Assembly: GCA_964578835.1 (NCBI GenBank) | Contig: CAZOEL010000103.1 | Span: 1-21,183, forward strand | Length of the DNA stretch: 21,183 bases | Source: CAZOEL01 sp964578835 | Lineage (GTDB): Bacteria; Desulfobacterota; Syntrophobacteria; Syntrophobacterales; Syntrophobacteraceae | Reading direction: 5' to 3' | Shown: in pieces, positions 6,944 through 14,850 of the stretch | How the letters are laid out: each line of letters begins with the position of its first letter | How positions within the stretch are numbered: the stretch's first letter is position 1 | Program-made: the position numbers and the translations under genes | Notes under the pieces: generated by a model | Seen by the model: the letters and a program-made list of their open reading frames with translations, nothing else | What the model was told of the DNA's origin: nothing | Databases searched by the model: none

Positions 6944-9900
6944 ATGTTGAAGCTTCTAGGCCTTTTCAAACGAGACAATGTCTGCACGTTACTTGATGCC
7001 CTTCAGGGCAGACATGCAGAGAAATATCAACACTTCCGGGATCTTCTCAAGAGCAACCACAGGGCGCTAAACGTCATGGCGGAAATGGAGGAGGCTTACT
7101 ACGGTGGGAAAGCCTCGAGCCTTCATGGCGTCAGGGTGAAATACGAAGATCTACTCGCTGCGTTGGACGCCATTATCCGAGCCCTGGAAGGGCTATCCGG
7201 CAAGGATTACCGCATGCTCTCGGCAGTGCGAAACAGCATCGACCGGTCTATTGCCGAGGAGCTTCACCCGGAGCACTCCTTTGATGCTGGAGACCTCACG
7301 ATTCCCTTTGATTTGCTTACGAGGGACGAGGTGAGGATGGTCGGAGCAAAAGCCGGGAACCTCGCCCTCATAGGGAACGATCTAAAGCTTCCCGTACCTC
7401 GAGGGTTTGCCGTAACGGCTCGAGGCTGGATGCGCTTTATTCGTGAAAACGGGCTCGAGATGGAAATCGAGAGGGAGCTTTCGCGCGTCTCTCCCGATTC
7501 CATGGACAAAATAGATGAGGTGAGCGAACGCCTCAGGGAAATGATCTTAAAATCCGATGCGCCGCCCGATCTCACGCTAGCGATTCTTAGCGCATACGAT
7601 GAGCTCGAAGAAAGAACGCATCCGGGGGTTGCCGTGGCGGTCCGAAGCAGCGCCATCGGCGAAGATGCGGAAGCGAGCTTTGCGGGGCAGTACAAGTCGG
7701 TCCTGAACGTCGCCAGGGAAAAGCTGCTCGATGCCTATAAAACGGTCCTTGCGAGCAAGTATTCTTCTCGGGCCATCTCGTACCGGCTGCACTACGGCTT
7801 CGATGATCGTGAAACCCCCATGTCGGTTGCCTGTATCGCCATGATCGAGCCCAAATCGAGCGGGGTTCTCTACACCGTCGATCCAGCCGAGCCCCAAGCC
7901 ATGAAGATCAATGCGGTATCGGGACTCGGGGAGTATCTCGTGAGCGGGAGAGCTTCGCCCGATGTGTTCCTTGTCGATCGCGGCAGCGGCGCCATTCGGG
8001 AAAGAAGCGTGGCTGGAAAGGACCTGCGGTTGGTTTCCTCCGCCTTGGGGGGAATCGTTGAAGAAAAACCTCCGGAATCGGAAAGAGATCTTCCAGCCAT
8101 TGAAGACGATGCGATTTTTCTGCTTCGTGATTACGGCAGGCGACTCGAAGAGTATTTTGGATGCCCTCAGGACGTTGAATGGGCTTTGGACGCGGAGGGA
8201 CGTCTCTTTATCCTCCAGTCCCGCCCTCTTCATTTTTCCACCGCCCGGGAGGAAGATGAGGAGATCGTGATAGACGAAACGAAATATCCCGTCGTTCTTG
8301 CAGGCGGGAGTGCGGCATCGCCAGGAATCGGGGTTGGAGAAGTCGTGGTGGTGGAAGATGGTGGCGTCCTTGCCGATCTTCCGGAAAACGCGATATTGGT
8401 TGCAAAAACCGCTTCTCCCAATTATGCCGGAGTCATGGGCAGATTGCGGGGTGTTGTGACGGACATGGGAAGCACGACCAGCCATCTTGCCTCCGTCGCC
8501 CGCGAATTCGGAGTGCCCGCCCTGGTGGATACCAAAGTTGCGACTTCTGTGCTCAAAACCGGTGAGAAAGTAACGCTCTGGGCGAACAAAAGAGCCGTCT
8601 ACAAGGGCGCCGATGATGCCCTGCCGGAAAAAGTGCGGACCAGGAAACCCGTTTTCGAAAGCCCGCTCTCTTTCAGGATACGCCGCATCCTGGACCTCGT
8701 CTCCCCCCTGCATCTGACCGATCCCGATTCACCCGATTTCAGTCCGGGAGGGTGCAGAAGCTTTCAGGACATCATCCGGTTTGCTCACGAGCAGGCGATG
8801 CGCGAGATGTTCTCTTTCGGCGAGGTTGCGGAACGAGCGGCGTCGTTTCGCCTCACAGCCAAGATTCCATTGTTCCTTGAGCTCATCGACCTCGGAGGAG
8901 GTTTCAGGCAGGGGCTTACGACCTGCGACGCCCTGACGCCCGAGAGTGTGGAGTCGATCCCTTTCAGGGCCGTTTGGAAGGGCTTCACCCATCCCGGCAT
9001 CACATGGTCGGGAGCCATCAGCTTCGATATGCGAAACTTCATGACGCTTCTTGCATCCGGAGCCATGGCGGAAGTCGGTGGCGGAACGCCCGGCGGGACG
9101 AGCTATGCCATTGTCTCCCGGGATTACATGAATCTAAGCGCCCGCTTCGGCTACCATTTTGCCACGGTGGATACACTTTGCGGCGAGGATTCGAACCAAA
9201 ACTACATCACCCTCCAGTTCTCGGGTGGTGCGGGACCCTTCCACGGACGCTCCCTTCGGATCGCTTTTTTGGGAAACGTGCTCGCACGCCTTGGCTTTGA
9301 AGTGGATCTGAAGGGAGATCTAATCGATGCCTCCCTGGGGCGCTACGACAGGCAGGCCATGGAGGAACAGCTCGATCAACTGGGAAGGCTCCTTGCCTGC
9401 ACGAGACTTCTCGATATGGTCATAACCGACCAGGAAGAAGTGGGATACTATACGGAGGCCTTCTTTCGGGAAGACTACAACTTCCTCGAACGAAAACGAG
9501 AGGACGCTCCCCGTGGGGTTTATATCCACACGGGAGACTGGAGCCGCCTTGAGGAAGACGGCCGTATCCTCTGCATTCAGGACGGCTCCAAGTGGGGCGC
9601 TCATCTTTCTGCCGGTATCGCAAAGGTGGCGGGGAAAATATTTGGAAGCTCCTATCAGGAGTTCCTCGATAACATCAAGGCCTACTACTATTTTCCTCTC
9701 GTAATCGCAAAGGAAGGAAAGATGGGTGACGGCGCAGCGAGGGTGAGGGTAAAGCCCCTGCGCGGCAGCATCGATAGGGCGGGAGGCATTGCCTTTGGGC
9801 TCAAAGATGTCTGTAGCTACTTCGTCTTTCGCATCAATGCGCTGGAAGACAACGTGGCGCTCTTCGAATACGATGACTGCAACCGGTTCCAGCGTGAAAC

Positions 9901-10120
9901 CGCGAAGATGAAAATATCCACAAACGAGTGGTGTGATCTGAAGGTTGAAATCGAAGGCAACCGCATCAAAGGGTATGTGAATGGGGCCCTGGCAATCGAA
10001 CATGAAGCGCAAAAAGCCCCGCACGGATACGTTGGGCTCTGGACGAAAGCCGACTCGGTCACTCTATTTGACGAACTGGTAGTAGAGGTCGAAGACAAAA
10101 GAAAGGTTATTAAGTATTGA
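6944..10120 (+). CDS. PEP-synthase-like multidomain protein lacking the PEP barrel
   Basis: This 1058-residue soluble protein has several parts. Residues 1-120 are a helical N-terminus. Residues 125-430 form a PPDK-type ATP-grasp (GAKAGNLALI at 134-143, VRSSAIGEDAEASFAGQY at 233-250, FILQSRPL at 422-429). Residues 455-555 form a phosphohistidine swivelling domain with MGSTTSHLASVARE; H514 is the likely phospho-acceptor. The PEP/pyruvate TIM barrel that follows in true PEP synthase is absent. Instead, residues 570-860 are an unrecognised domain (RFGYHFATVDTLCGED, GDLIDASLGRYD) and 865-1050 look like a beta-sandwich of LamG/DUF1080 type (KVEIEGNRIKGYVNG). It probably transfers phosphate from ATP through the histidine to an unknown acceptor. 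The start at 6944 has GGAGG five bases upstream. A GTG at 6806 overlapping the HD stop would add 46 residues and cannot be excluded. Confidence 0.8.
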   Translation: MLKLLGLFKRDNVCTLLDALQGRHAEKYQHFRDLLKSNHRALNVMAEMEEAYYGGKASSLHGVRVKYEDLLAALDAIIRALEGLSGKDYRMLSAVRNSIDRSIAEELHPEHSFDAGDLTIPFDLLTRDEVRMVGAKAGNLALIGNDLKLPVPRGFAVTARGWMRFIRENGLEMEIERELSRVSPDSMDKIDEVSERLREMILKSDAPPDLTLAILSAYDELEERTHPGVAVAVRSSAIGEDAEASFAGQYKSVLNVAREKLLDAYKTVLASKYSSRAISYRLHYGFDDRETPMSVACIAMIEPKSSGVLYTVDPAEPQAMKINAVSGLGEYLVSGRASPDVFLVDRGSGAIRERSVAGKDLRLVSSALGGIVEEKPPESERDLPAIEDDAIFLLRDYGRRLEEYFGCPQDVEWALDAEGRLFILQSRPLHFSTAREEDEEIVIDETKYPVVLAGGSAASPGIGVGEVVVVEDGGVLADLPENAILVAKTASPNYAGVMGRLRGVVTDMGSTTSHLASVAREFGVPALVDTKVATSVLKTGEKVTLWANKRAVYKGADDALPEKVRTRKPVFESPLSFRIRRILDLVSPLHLTDPDSPDFSPGGCRSFQDIIRFAHEQAMREMFSFGEVAERAASFRLTAKIPLFLELIDLGGGFRQGLTTCDALTPESVESIPFRAVWKGFTHPGITWSGAISFDMRNFMTLLASGAMAEVGGGTPGGTSYAIVSRDYMNLSARFGYHFATVDTLCGEDSNQNYITLQFSGGAGPFHGRSLRIAFLGNVLARLGFEVDLKGDLIDASLGRYDRQAMEEQLDQLGRLLACTRLLDMVITDQEEVGYYTEAFFREDYNFLERKREDAPRGVYIHTGDWSRLEEDGRILCIQDGSKWGAHLSAGIAKVAGKIFGSSYQEFLDNIKAYYYFPLVIAKEGKMGDGAARVRVKPLRGSIDRAGGIAFGLKDVCSYFVFRINALEDNVALFEYDDCNRFQRETAKMKISTNEWCDLKVEIEGNRIKGYVNGALAIEHEAQKAPHGYVGLWTKADSVTLFDELVVEVEDKRKVIKY

Positions 10121-10163
10121 TGAGCGATTATCTTTATCGAGTGGCGGGAAGACGTCCGTAAAC

Positions 10164-10195
10164 ACAGCCTTGGCAGTCAGCGCCGCCAGGGCTGT
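10164..10195 (+). terminator. hairpin after PEP-synthase-like gene, possible terminator
   Basis: ACAGCCTTGGC (10164-10174) pairs with GCCAGGGCTGT (10185-10195), an 11-base stem with one T-G wobble and a 10-base loop, 44 bases after the stop codon. No T tract follows, so it may be a weak or factor-assisted terminator or a 3'-end stabiliser. Confidence 0.4.
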
Positions 10196-10441
10196 CATAA
10201 GCCGGGAAGACCATCGGAAGAAGATGATGCGCGGAAATTGAATAACTGGAAATGGTAAATCTTTGAATCAATAAAGTTTTTGTTGGAGGGCAAAAGGGTT
10301 GGGGTGTCCCGTTCGCCCTGAGCGAAGTAAGCCCCGCTTTCGGCGTGGCAAGGTGTTCGATAAGAAACAGCTGGAAGTCCATCGGAGCTGTTTGACCTCT
10401 TGTCGATGGCTTCGGAATGTAGCATAAGTCATTGATTTTAT
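10196..10441. other. intergenic sequence with short inverted repeats, no gene seen
   Basis: No reading frame here has coding character on either strand. AGCTGTTT or its complement occurs three times around here. AAACAGCT (10365-10372) faces AGCTGTTT (10386-10393), and AAGAAACAGCT (10362-10372) faces AGCTGTTTCTT (10453-10463). The stretch also holds a TTCGCCCTGAGCGAAG motif near 10309, resembling fragments of common bacterial palindromic repeats. It looks like debris from past insertions. Confidence 0.4.
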
Positions 10442-10603
10442 TTATCCACAAAAGCTGTTTCTTGAGAGGTATCGAAGCATGATCGGGTGGCGTATCCCAA
10501 CCCTTATGCGCGCCAACAGGCTTTTCAAGAGAGCATGGGCGAGCTTTGCCCGAGCCTCTGGCGCAAATCTCCATGCTTCAGCTTTCAATTCTTCTGGGTT
10601 CAT
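10442..10603 (-). pseudogene. truncated addiction-module antitoxin
   Basis: On the minus strand a well-placed GGAGG precedes an ATG at 10603. The first 30 or so residues, MNPEELKAEAWRFAPEARAK then LAHALLKSLL, match the N-terminus of small putative addiction-module proteins (unstable antitoxin family PF09720, TIGR02574). The family normally continues for about 40 more residues with an acidic, aromatic-rich stretch. Here the frame turns into unrelated basic sequence and stops at 10442. No RelE/ParE-type toxin partner is seen nearby. It is most likely a broken remnant, though a short expressed peptide is possible. Confidence 0.5.
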
Positions 10604-10642
10604 TACCACCTCCATGGCTAGTTGACCAAAGTCTCTTCTCAC

Positions 10643-10992
10643 AGATTAGCATATCATCCTTCTTTTTTAATTTCCATTTTGCGAGACTTCAAATGATTCT
10701 GAGGGCAAGCCCAGTACTCAAGGGCTTCTCTATGGTCGAGACCATCTGGGAGGTTTCCGGCATGGTGTGGATCAGAAAACACACCGGGTTTTCCCACGGC
10801 ATATTCCATGGCTTGCGATCATGTGGGAGGGGGCAGGCGGACGATTCCACACTTCAACCCATGGGGGATACTCCATGATCCGGAGCCATGTGAGAGGGGG
10901 CGGCCTTCTTCTTGTGCCTGAAGAATCCATAACTGCCATAAAGGGAGTTCTCGAATATCCTTCTCAACGCCAGCATCAAAGTCTATGGAAAA
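10643..10992. other. intergenic stretch without a recognisable gene
   Basis: The longest open frame (plus strand, up to 10878) has no family resemblance and no ribosome site. The stretch contains the imperfect direct repeats listed separately and a small inverted repeat, GGTGTG (10764-10769) with CACACC (10780-10785). The leader of the toxin-antitoxin operon begins at its right end. Confidence 0.4.
10801..10901. repeat. two imperfect direct repeats of about 34 bp
   Basis: The pattern TCCATG, nine variable bases, CATGTG, then G or A, then GAGGGGGC occurs at about 10801-10834 and again at 10868-10901, with identical internal spacing and a 67-base offset. Repeats with this G-rich core resemble REP-like intergenic elements. 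No function is evident. Confidence 0.4.
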
Positions 10993-11000
10993 ATGATCGA

Positions 11001-11041
11001 TTCAGATATAATTGATGCACGAGAGAGTCCACTAACGGAGG
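11001..11041 (+). promoter_or_regulatory. probable promoter and ribosome site of the toxin-antitoxin operon
   Basis: A consensus -10 box TATAAT lies at 11007-11012, with no convincing -35. It is flanked by the dyad ATCGATT / AATTGAT, which could serve as an autoregulatory operator, as is usual for type II antitoxins. GGAGG at 11037-11041 stands five bases before the antitoxin ATG at 11047 and decides that start over the earlier in-frame ATG at 10993. Confidence 0.45.
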
Positions 11042-11046
11042 TATCA

Positions 11047-11232
11047 ATGGACGCCTTAGCAGAGAAACTGGATGCCAAATTACGGCAGTGGGAGCCCGTG
11101 ACAGCCGATGATGTCAGGCATAGAGTGGCGGAGATCATGGAAATGGCTGACCAGGATGTATTGGATTTATCGAGGTCGCGCGCTGTGGAACAAGAGGTGA
11201 TGGATCTGCTCGATGAACCCACGACCAGGTGA
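11047..11232 (+). CDS. antitoxin of PemK/MazF-type module
   Basis: This acidic 61-residue protein (MDALAEKLDAKLRQWEP ... DLLDEPTTR) ends 20 bases inside the following toxin gene, the standard layout of a type II antitoxin-toxin pair. It should bind and neutralise the toxin and probably repress the operon. No named DNA-binding domain is evident, so identification rests on size, charge and position. The in-frame ATG at 10993 would add 18 residues but would place the -10 box inside the gene. Confidence 0.68.
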   Translation: MDALAEKLDAKLRQWEPVTADDVRHRVAEIMEMADQDVLDLSRSRAVEQEVMDLLDEPTTR

Positions 11233-11542
11233 AATCTGGCTTGCCGATCTCGGATTGGCTGCTAAAACACGTCCGGTCGTGATCGTATCGCGTCATGGTC
11301 CTGACCCTCCACGTGCCTTGATCCTATATGTGCCAGTGACCACCCAATACAGGCAGAGCCCTTATGAGGTGTCACTACCGCAGCTCAGATTTCTTGACCG
11401 TGGCTCCGTTGCGAACGTGCAGGGACTCGGTTCTCTGCCGCGAGCGCGGTTGGATCGTAAACTCGGCAAGTTGCCGTCTGAAGCCATGGATCAGATCAAA
11501 CGCGCCTTAGTGTTTGCATTGGATCTTGAGGCCAAGGCCTGA
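11213..11542 (+). CDS. PemK/MazF-family toxin
   Basis: This 109-residue protein starts with the family hallmark PRPGEIWLADLG, followed by KTRPVVIVSR and YVPVTTQ, which build the small SH3-like barrel of MazF/PemK endoribonucleases. The family cleaves mRNA, usually in the absence of its antitoxin. The chain is full length for the family (about 105-120 residues) and shows no disruption. It overlaps the antitoxin gene by 20 bases. The module sits between gene remnants and repeats, suggesting it arrived in a recombination-prone spot. Confidence 0.82.
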   Translation: MNPRPGEIWLADLGLAAKTRPVVIVSRHGPDPPRALILYVPVTTQYRQSPYEVSLPQLRFLDRGSVANVQGLGSLPRARLDRKLGKLPSEAMDQIKRALVFALDLEAKA

Positions 11543-11641
11543 TGCGTCCCCGATGATTGAAACCACCAAGGACGGGTCCGGCATGAAATTAACAGTTAAG
11601 CACACGTGGGAAGCATGACCTGTTGAAACCGCGAATGCCAC

Positions 11642-11845
11642 CTATGGCCACATCTGCATAGGAAGTCCGAACTCATCCTGCTGAGCCGAGACGGAAATTG
11701 CGTTGCCTGAATGAATTCGACTGGCTGTCCGCAAGGCTGCCAACGCGTCAAGAATATCGTCGTCGTATGCATCTTTGGGTTGTATGTGTTGCCGGATTTC
11801 CTCATCTACGCCACGATAGGCCTGCTCAATCAGTCGGCCACAGGA
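11642..11845 (-). pseudogene. C-terminal remnant of a DUF429-like predicted nuclease gene
   Basis: The minus-strand frame from 11845 to a TAG at 11642 reads LIEQAYRGVDEEI, then DAYDDDILDALAALRTASRI and finally DEFGLPMQMWP. This resembles the end of DUF429 (RNase H-fold) proteins, which finish with a DDxLDALAALxTAxRI helix and a GLRMExx tail. An in-frame stop lies just upstream at 11846-11848 and no N-terminal part is visible, so it is a remnant. Family assignment is from memory of the pattern only. The rest of 11543-11933 shows no gene. Confidence 0.42.
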
Positions 11846-11933
11846 TTAGTGCAACGGTACCCGGCAACGCCAGCTTGGGCATAATGCAAATCATTCCAGG
11901 CCTCTTCCTACCGTTATTGCGGGTCTTCGAGCA

Positions 11934-12899
11934 TCAGAAAACCAGCGCCAGCTTCAACCAGACGTATTCGCCGCTAAGGCGTTTTGCGGTGTCCAACTCC
12001 GGCAACCACTTGGCCTCAACAACTACGTCCCTATTACAGATCTTTGTGGCGTAAGAAAGGACCGGCCCGATGCCCACTGTGCGGCCCTCGAAACTGCCAA
12101 GCCTTGCACCTGAGCCGCTGTCAGCCGTGACCTGCTGATAGTAGAAAGCATTTGCACCCACGCCAATGAAGCCGCCGAACAGCGGCAGATGCTCCGCGAC
12201 CGTTGCATCGAGGTGAAACTGGTGTCCGGTCTGGTAGTCTGTGTCGTCGTTCTTGGTGTTGAAATCCATTCCGGCGAACGCGCTCACTTCGAGACCGATC
12301 TTGCTGCTGAGGTAACTGACTGAGATGACGGGCTCGAAAGTCCAGTAGTTCTTTCCAACATTTGCCAATTGTCCTTTTTTGAACTCGCCGGTCGGTGCGT
12401 AAATGCCAAGGCGAACGTCATATTTGAGGTCCCCGTTTTTCCAGCCCAGTATAAAGGGAAAGAGCTCTATATCGCCAAACCCGTCGACCGTATCGCGACG
12501 GCTGCGAGAGATGGGACCAGCCTGCACATCGCCTTTAACCTCCATCCAGACGTAGGGGATCACAACTCCGGCAGCGTATTGACCACCTAAAAACTTCCAG
12601 GATGACTGATATAGAAGAATCGAAGTGTCCGCGTAAACCGTGGCATCGATATTTAATGCTATAACGCCCCCTAATTGCAGTGTCCGACCTCGGTCGACCG
12701 ATCCACCGTAGAAGGTAAAATCATTCAAATAGGCAAAAGACTCGCGGCCGGGCAGCGCGTCGATAAACGACGCTGTTGCCCCTGGCATGTAATGTCCACT
12801 GCCGCCCTCTTCAGCGTGGGTGGCGGAAGGCAGGAATCCAATGGCTGTTGTGATCCCTAGCGCCAAGATAATGAGAAACCGTTGAATGGTCGTCTTCAT
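11934..12899 (-). CDS. outer-membrane protein, MetA-pathway phenol degradation/SphA type
   Basis: This 321-residue protein has a clear signal peptide, with likely cleavage after ATHA at residue 29. The mature start, EEGGSGHYMPGATASFIDAL then PGRESFAYLNDFTFYGG, matches the Phenol_MetA_deg/SphA-like transporter family (PF13557). The chain alternates polar and hydrophobic residues and ends in phenylalanine (LKLALVF), as expected for an outer-membrane beta-barrel. Members are thought to move hydrophobic compounds across the outer membrane. It lies 112 bases after the DUF1254 gene on the same strand and probably belongs to its transcript. The ribosome site is weak (GAGAGA). The substrate is unknown. 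Confidence 0.78.
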   Translation of the reverse strand: MKTTIQRFLIILALGITTAIGFLPSATHAEEGGSGHYMPGATASFIDALPGRESFAYLNDFTFYGGSVDRGRTLQLGGVIALNIDATVYADTSILLYQSSWKFLGGQYAAGVVIPYVWMEVKGDVQAGPISRSRRDTVDGFGDIELFPFILGWKNGDLKYDVRLGIYAPTGEFKKGQLANVGKNYWTFEPVISVSYLSSKIGLEVSAFAGMDFNTKNDDTDYQTGHQFHLDATVAEHLPLFGGFIGVGANAFYYQQVTADSGSGARLGSFEGRTVGIGPVLSYATKICNRDVVVEAKWLPELDTAKRLSGEYVWLKLALVF

Positions 12900-13011
12900 A
12901 TTTTGTCTCTCGTTCGTAGAGGCGAGTATTAAGCAGTTTCCGATGTCCTCTGGTCATCTCCATTCCGGTCATAACGCACCCCGCTTCAGCGCCGCCCGTT
13001 ACAACCGGTTA

Positions 13012-14517
13012 TTATTCAACAAGTTCGAAATCACCCGGCTTCCACGTCTTGTCGAACCAAGCCTGCAATGGGCCGTAGATACGTAGCAAAGAATTGAAAC
13101 TCTTGCCCGGTATGGTCTGAATCCAGTTGCCTTCGTGTCCCGCAGGCGGTTTCGGACCAAACCACAGGGTATAGGAACCATCGGCATTGGGCTTCACGAA
13201 TGGGTTATTGCTGTCAAGCCCAGCAAGTTTCTGATCGGTTTCAAGCATTGAACGGTGCTGTCCCGAGTACACCATAAAAGACCAGAAGTTGTTGAATGGG
13301 ATTGGGTGCGGCATGTCCACTTTGTAGTTTTTTCCGCCGTCGAGGTAACGCCCCTTACTATCCTTGGCTGCGAATGCGTAGACTGAGCCTGTCCCGACTT
13401 TCGGCGCCGCCATGGAGGGGGTGATGCCGGTAGCGATGTAGTGGAAGAATATGCGGTCATCCAGCACCCGCTCACCACTGTTAAGAAACTCATAGCTCAT
13501 GCCGGCAAAAGGCGAGGTCCACTGGCGATCCTCCCAGAAATACACGTTTTTCTTACGTGGTGAGAAAGAGATAGAGCGGGCCGCGGCGTTGCCTATGGCG
13601 ACTCCCTCAGAGAGCAGCTTCCTCATCCTTGCGTCTGGCGAAAAAGGCTGCCCCTTCTTAATGCCGATGGCCGCAAACTGACCGACGATCTCCGGATCGA
13701 AAGCGTCTGCCGGCTCATACTGGATGACGGCGTTCAATTCTTCGAAGAACTTGAAATCATTGCCATGGACCGTATTGAATTTCTTGCCGGACAGGTTATG
13801 AACGACCTGCCTTGGAGGTTTGTCAGCCTGCGTAAGCGGATACATGCGGAAACCACTCTTCACCCCAGCGGCGGTGCCCTTGAGGTCGTTGTCCTTTACG
13901 AAGGCGCGGAAGAAGAACAAGTTCCGGTAGGTCGGGGTCCTCACGACGAAATAGCCACCCGGAACTGGGCCGCTGTAGTCTCGATGAACGAAGAGGTACT
14001 TTCCACCCTTTCCTTGGTCAGGGCCAGTCAGGCCAATGTCGGTCACGAAGCGAAAGTAGGCGTCATCAACTGGCCCCAGCACCTCAGGCGGAACCTCAGC
14101 GACAACCGGACCGTCCTTTACGTTGATTTCGGTCATGCAGTACATTGTGGTCGAGTTCGCTGTAAGGAACAGGGAGCGCGCGTCCATGAGTTCTTCGTAC
14201 ACCCCTAGCTCGTACGGCTTCATGCCCACTTCCTTGAGACCTTCGAGTAGTGCATAGACCGATGCCGCCGGAATGCCGTTGAGGAATGCCTCTGCGGCAC
14301 GTGCAACATCGAGGAAGTCGTAGGACTTGCGGATCGTATCTTCGTCCGGCATCCCATCGAAAAACTTCAGTTGCCCTAGCAACTGCGTCTGGACGGTATC
14401 AGGGGTTAACACCGACGCGGGAACATCAGCTTTGTATTTGGCTTCTTCACCCGCATGCGCCAATCCGACAGCATTTGCGCCCAGGGCCAGAACTGCATAT
14501 AAGAGAATCTGCTTCAT
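13012..14517 (-). CDS. secreted DUF1254/DUF1214 protein
   Basis: This is a 501-residue exported protein. The chosen ATG (14517) has AGAGG closely upstream and begins a classic signal peptide, MKQILLYAVLALGANAVGLA, cleaved after AHA (residue 22). Longer starts at 14532 and 14601 add residues before the signal peptide. Residues about 68-205 correspond to DUF1254 (FFFRAFV at its end). Residues about 385-495 correspond to DUF1214, with the typical WFGPKPPAGHEGNWIQTIPG followed by RIYGPLQAWFDKTWKPGDFE. The catalytic role of this common family is not established. These genes often occur near sulfatases and MetA-type outer-membrane proteins, as here. Confidence 0.84.
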   Translation of the reverse strand: MKQILLYAVLALGANAVGLAHAGEEAKYKADVPASVLTPDTVQTQLLGQLKFFDGMPDEDTIRKSYDFLDVARAAEAFLNGIPAASVYALLEGLKEVGMKPYELGVYEELMDARSLFLTANSTTMYCMTEINVKDGPVVAEVPPEVLGPVDDAYFRFVTDIGLTGPDQGKGGKYLFVHRDYSGPVPGGYFVVRTPTYRNLFFFRAFVKDNDLKGTAAGVKSGFRMYPLTQADKPPRQVVHNLSGKKFNTVHGNDFKFFEELNAVIQYEPADAFDPEIVGQFAAIGIKKGQPFSPDARMRKLLSEGVAIGNAAARSISFSPRKKNVYFWEDRQWTSPFAGMSYEFLNSGERVLDDRIFFHYIATGITPSMAAPKVGTGSVYAFAAKDSKGRYLDGGKNYKVDMPHPIPFNNFWSFMVYSGQHRSMLETDQKLAGLDSNNPFVKPNADGSYTLWFGPKPPAGHEGNWIQTIPGKSFNSLLRIYGPLQAWFDKTWKPGDFELVE

Positions 14518-14606
14518 TCTGCCTCTTGTCATGTCTATTTCTTTCAGTTGTAATTTCTGCGCCGCGCTTTCGTTGATGACCCCAAACAGCATCAGTCCCA
14601 AGACTA

Positions 14607-14778
14607 AGGCAGCTCACAACAAATAACCTACCAAAATTGGTTCAGAAACACCCACCCACCGTCATTCCGGCAGTCTTCAAGCCGGAATCCCGTTTTTTCG
14701 CGGGGCTGGATTCCGGCCAAAACCATGCCGGAATGACAGAACCCCTCTTCCTGGTAGGTTATTTGTTGTGAGTTGCCT
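14607..14778. mobile_element. MITE-like palindromic element with 27-bp terminal inverted repeats
   Basis: The arm at 14607-14633 (core CACAACAAATAACCTACC) is matched in inverse at 14752-14778 over 27 bases with one mismatch. Nested inside are GTCATTCCGGCA (14661-14672) with TGCCGGAATGAC (14726-14737), and GCCGGAATCC (14681-14690) with GGATTCCGGC (14708-14717). All arms match exactly apart from the one noted. The 172-base unit has no coding capacity and lies between the sulfatase and DUF1254 genes. The GTCATTCCGG...CCGGAATGAC core resembles a repeat type dispersed in many proteobacteria. No clear target-site duplication is seen. It could also act as a long RNA hairpin that uncouples expression of the flanking genes. 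Confidence 0.65.
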
Positions 14779-14850
14779 AATGCCCAAGGAATGCCCTTTT
14801 CATGTTCTCCTCCTCCCTTTATCATTAAGTGGATAATCAGGCCTGAATCG

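Noticed and set aside
7577..8713. 378-codon minus-strand open frame opposite the PEP-synthase-like gene
   Set aside because: The plus strand has intact ATP-grasp and phosphohistidine motifs in this interval; the antisense product has no family features.
10134..10574. 146-codon minus-strand frame in the island
   Set aside because: Composition is low in coding character, there is no ribosome site at its start, and it overlaps the better-supported antitoxin fragment in another frame.
10121..11046. Possible CRISPR array or tRNA gene in the repeat-bearing gap
   Set aside because: The repeats are only two imperfect copies with no regular spacers, and no cloverleaf-like sequence was found.
11698..12054. 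118-codon plus-strand frame
   Set aside because: It overlaps the minus-strand DUF429-like remnant and the end of the outer-membrane protein gene; no ribosome site or similarity is evident.
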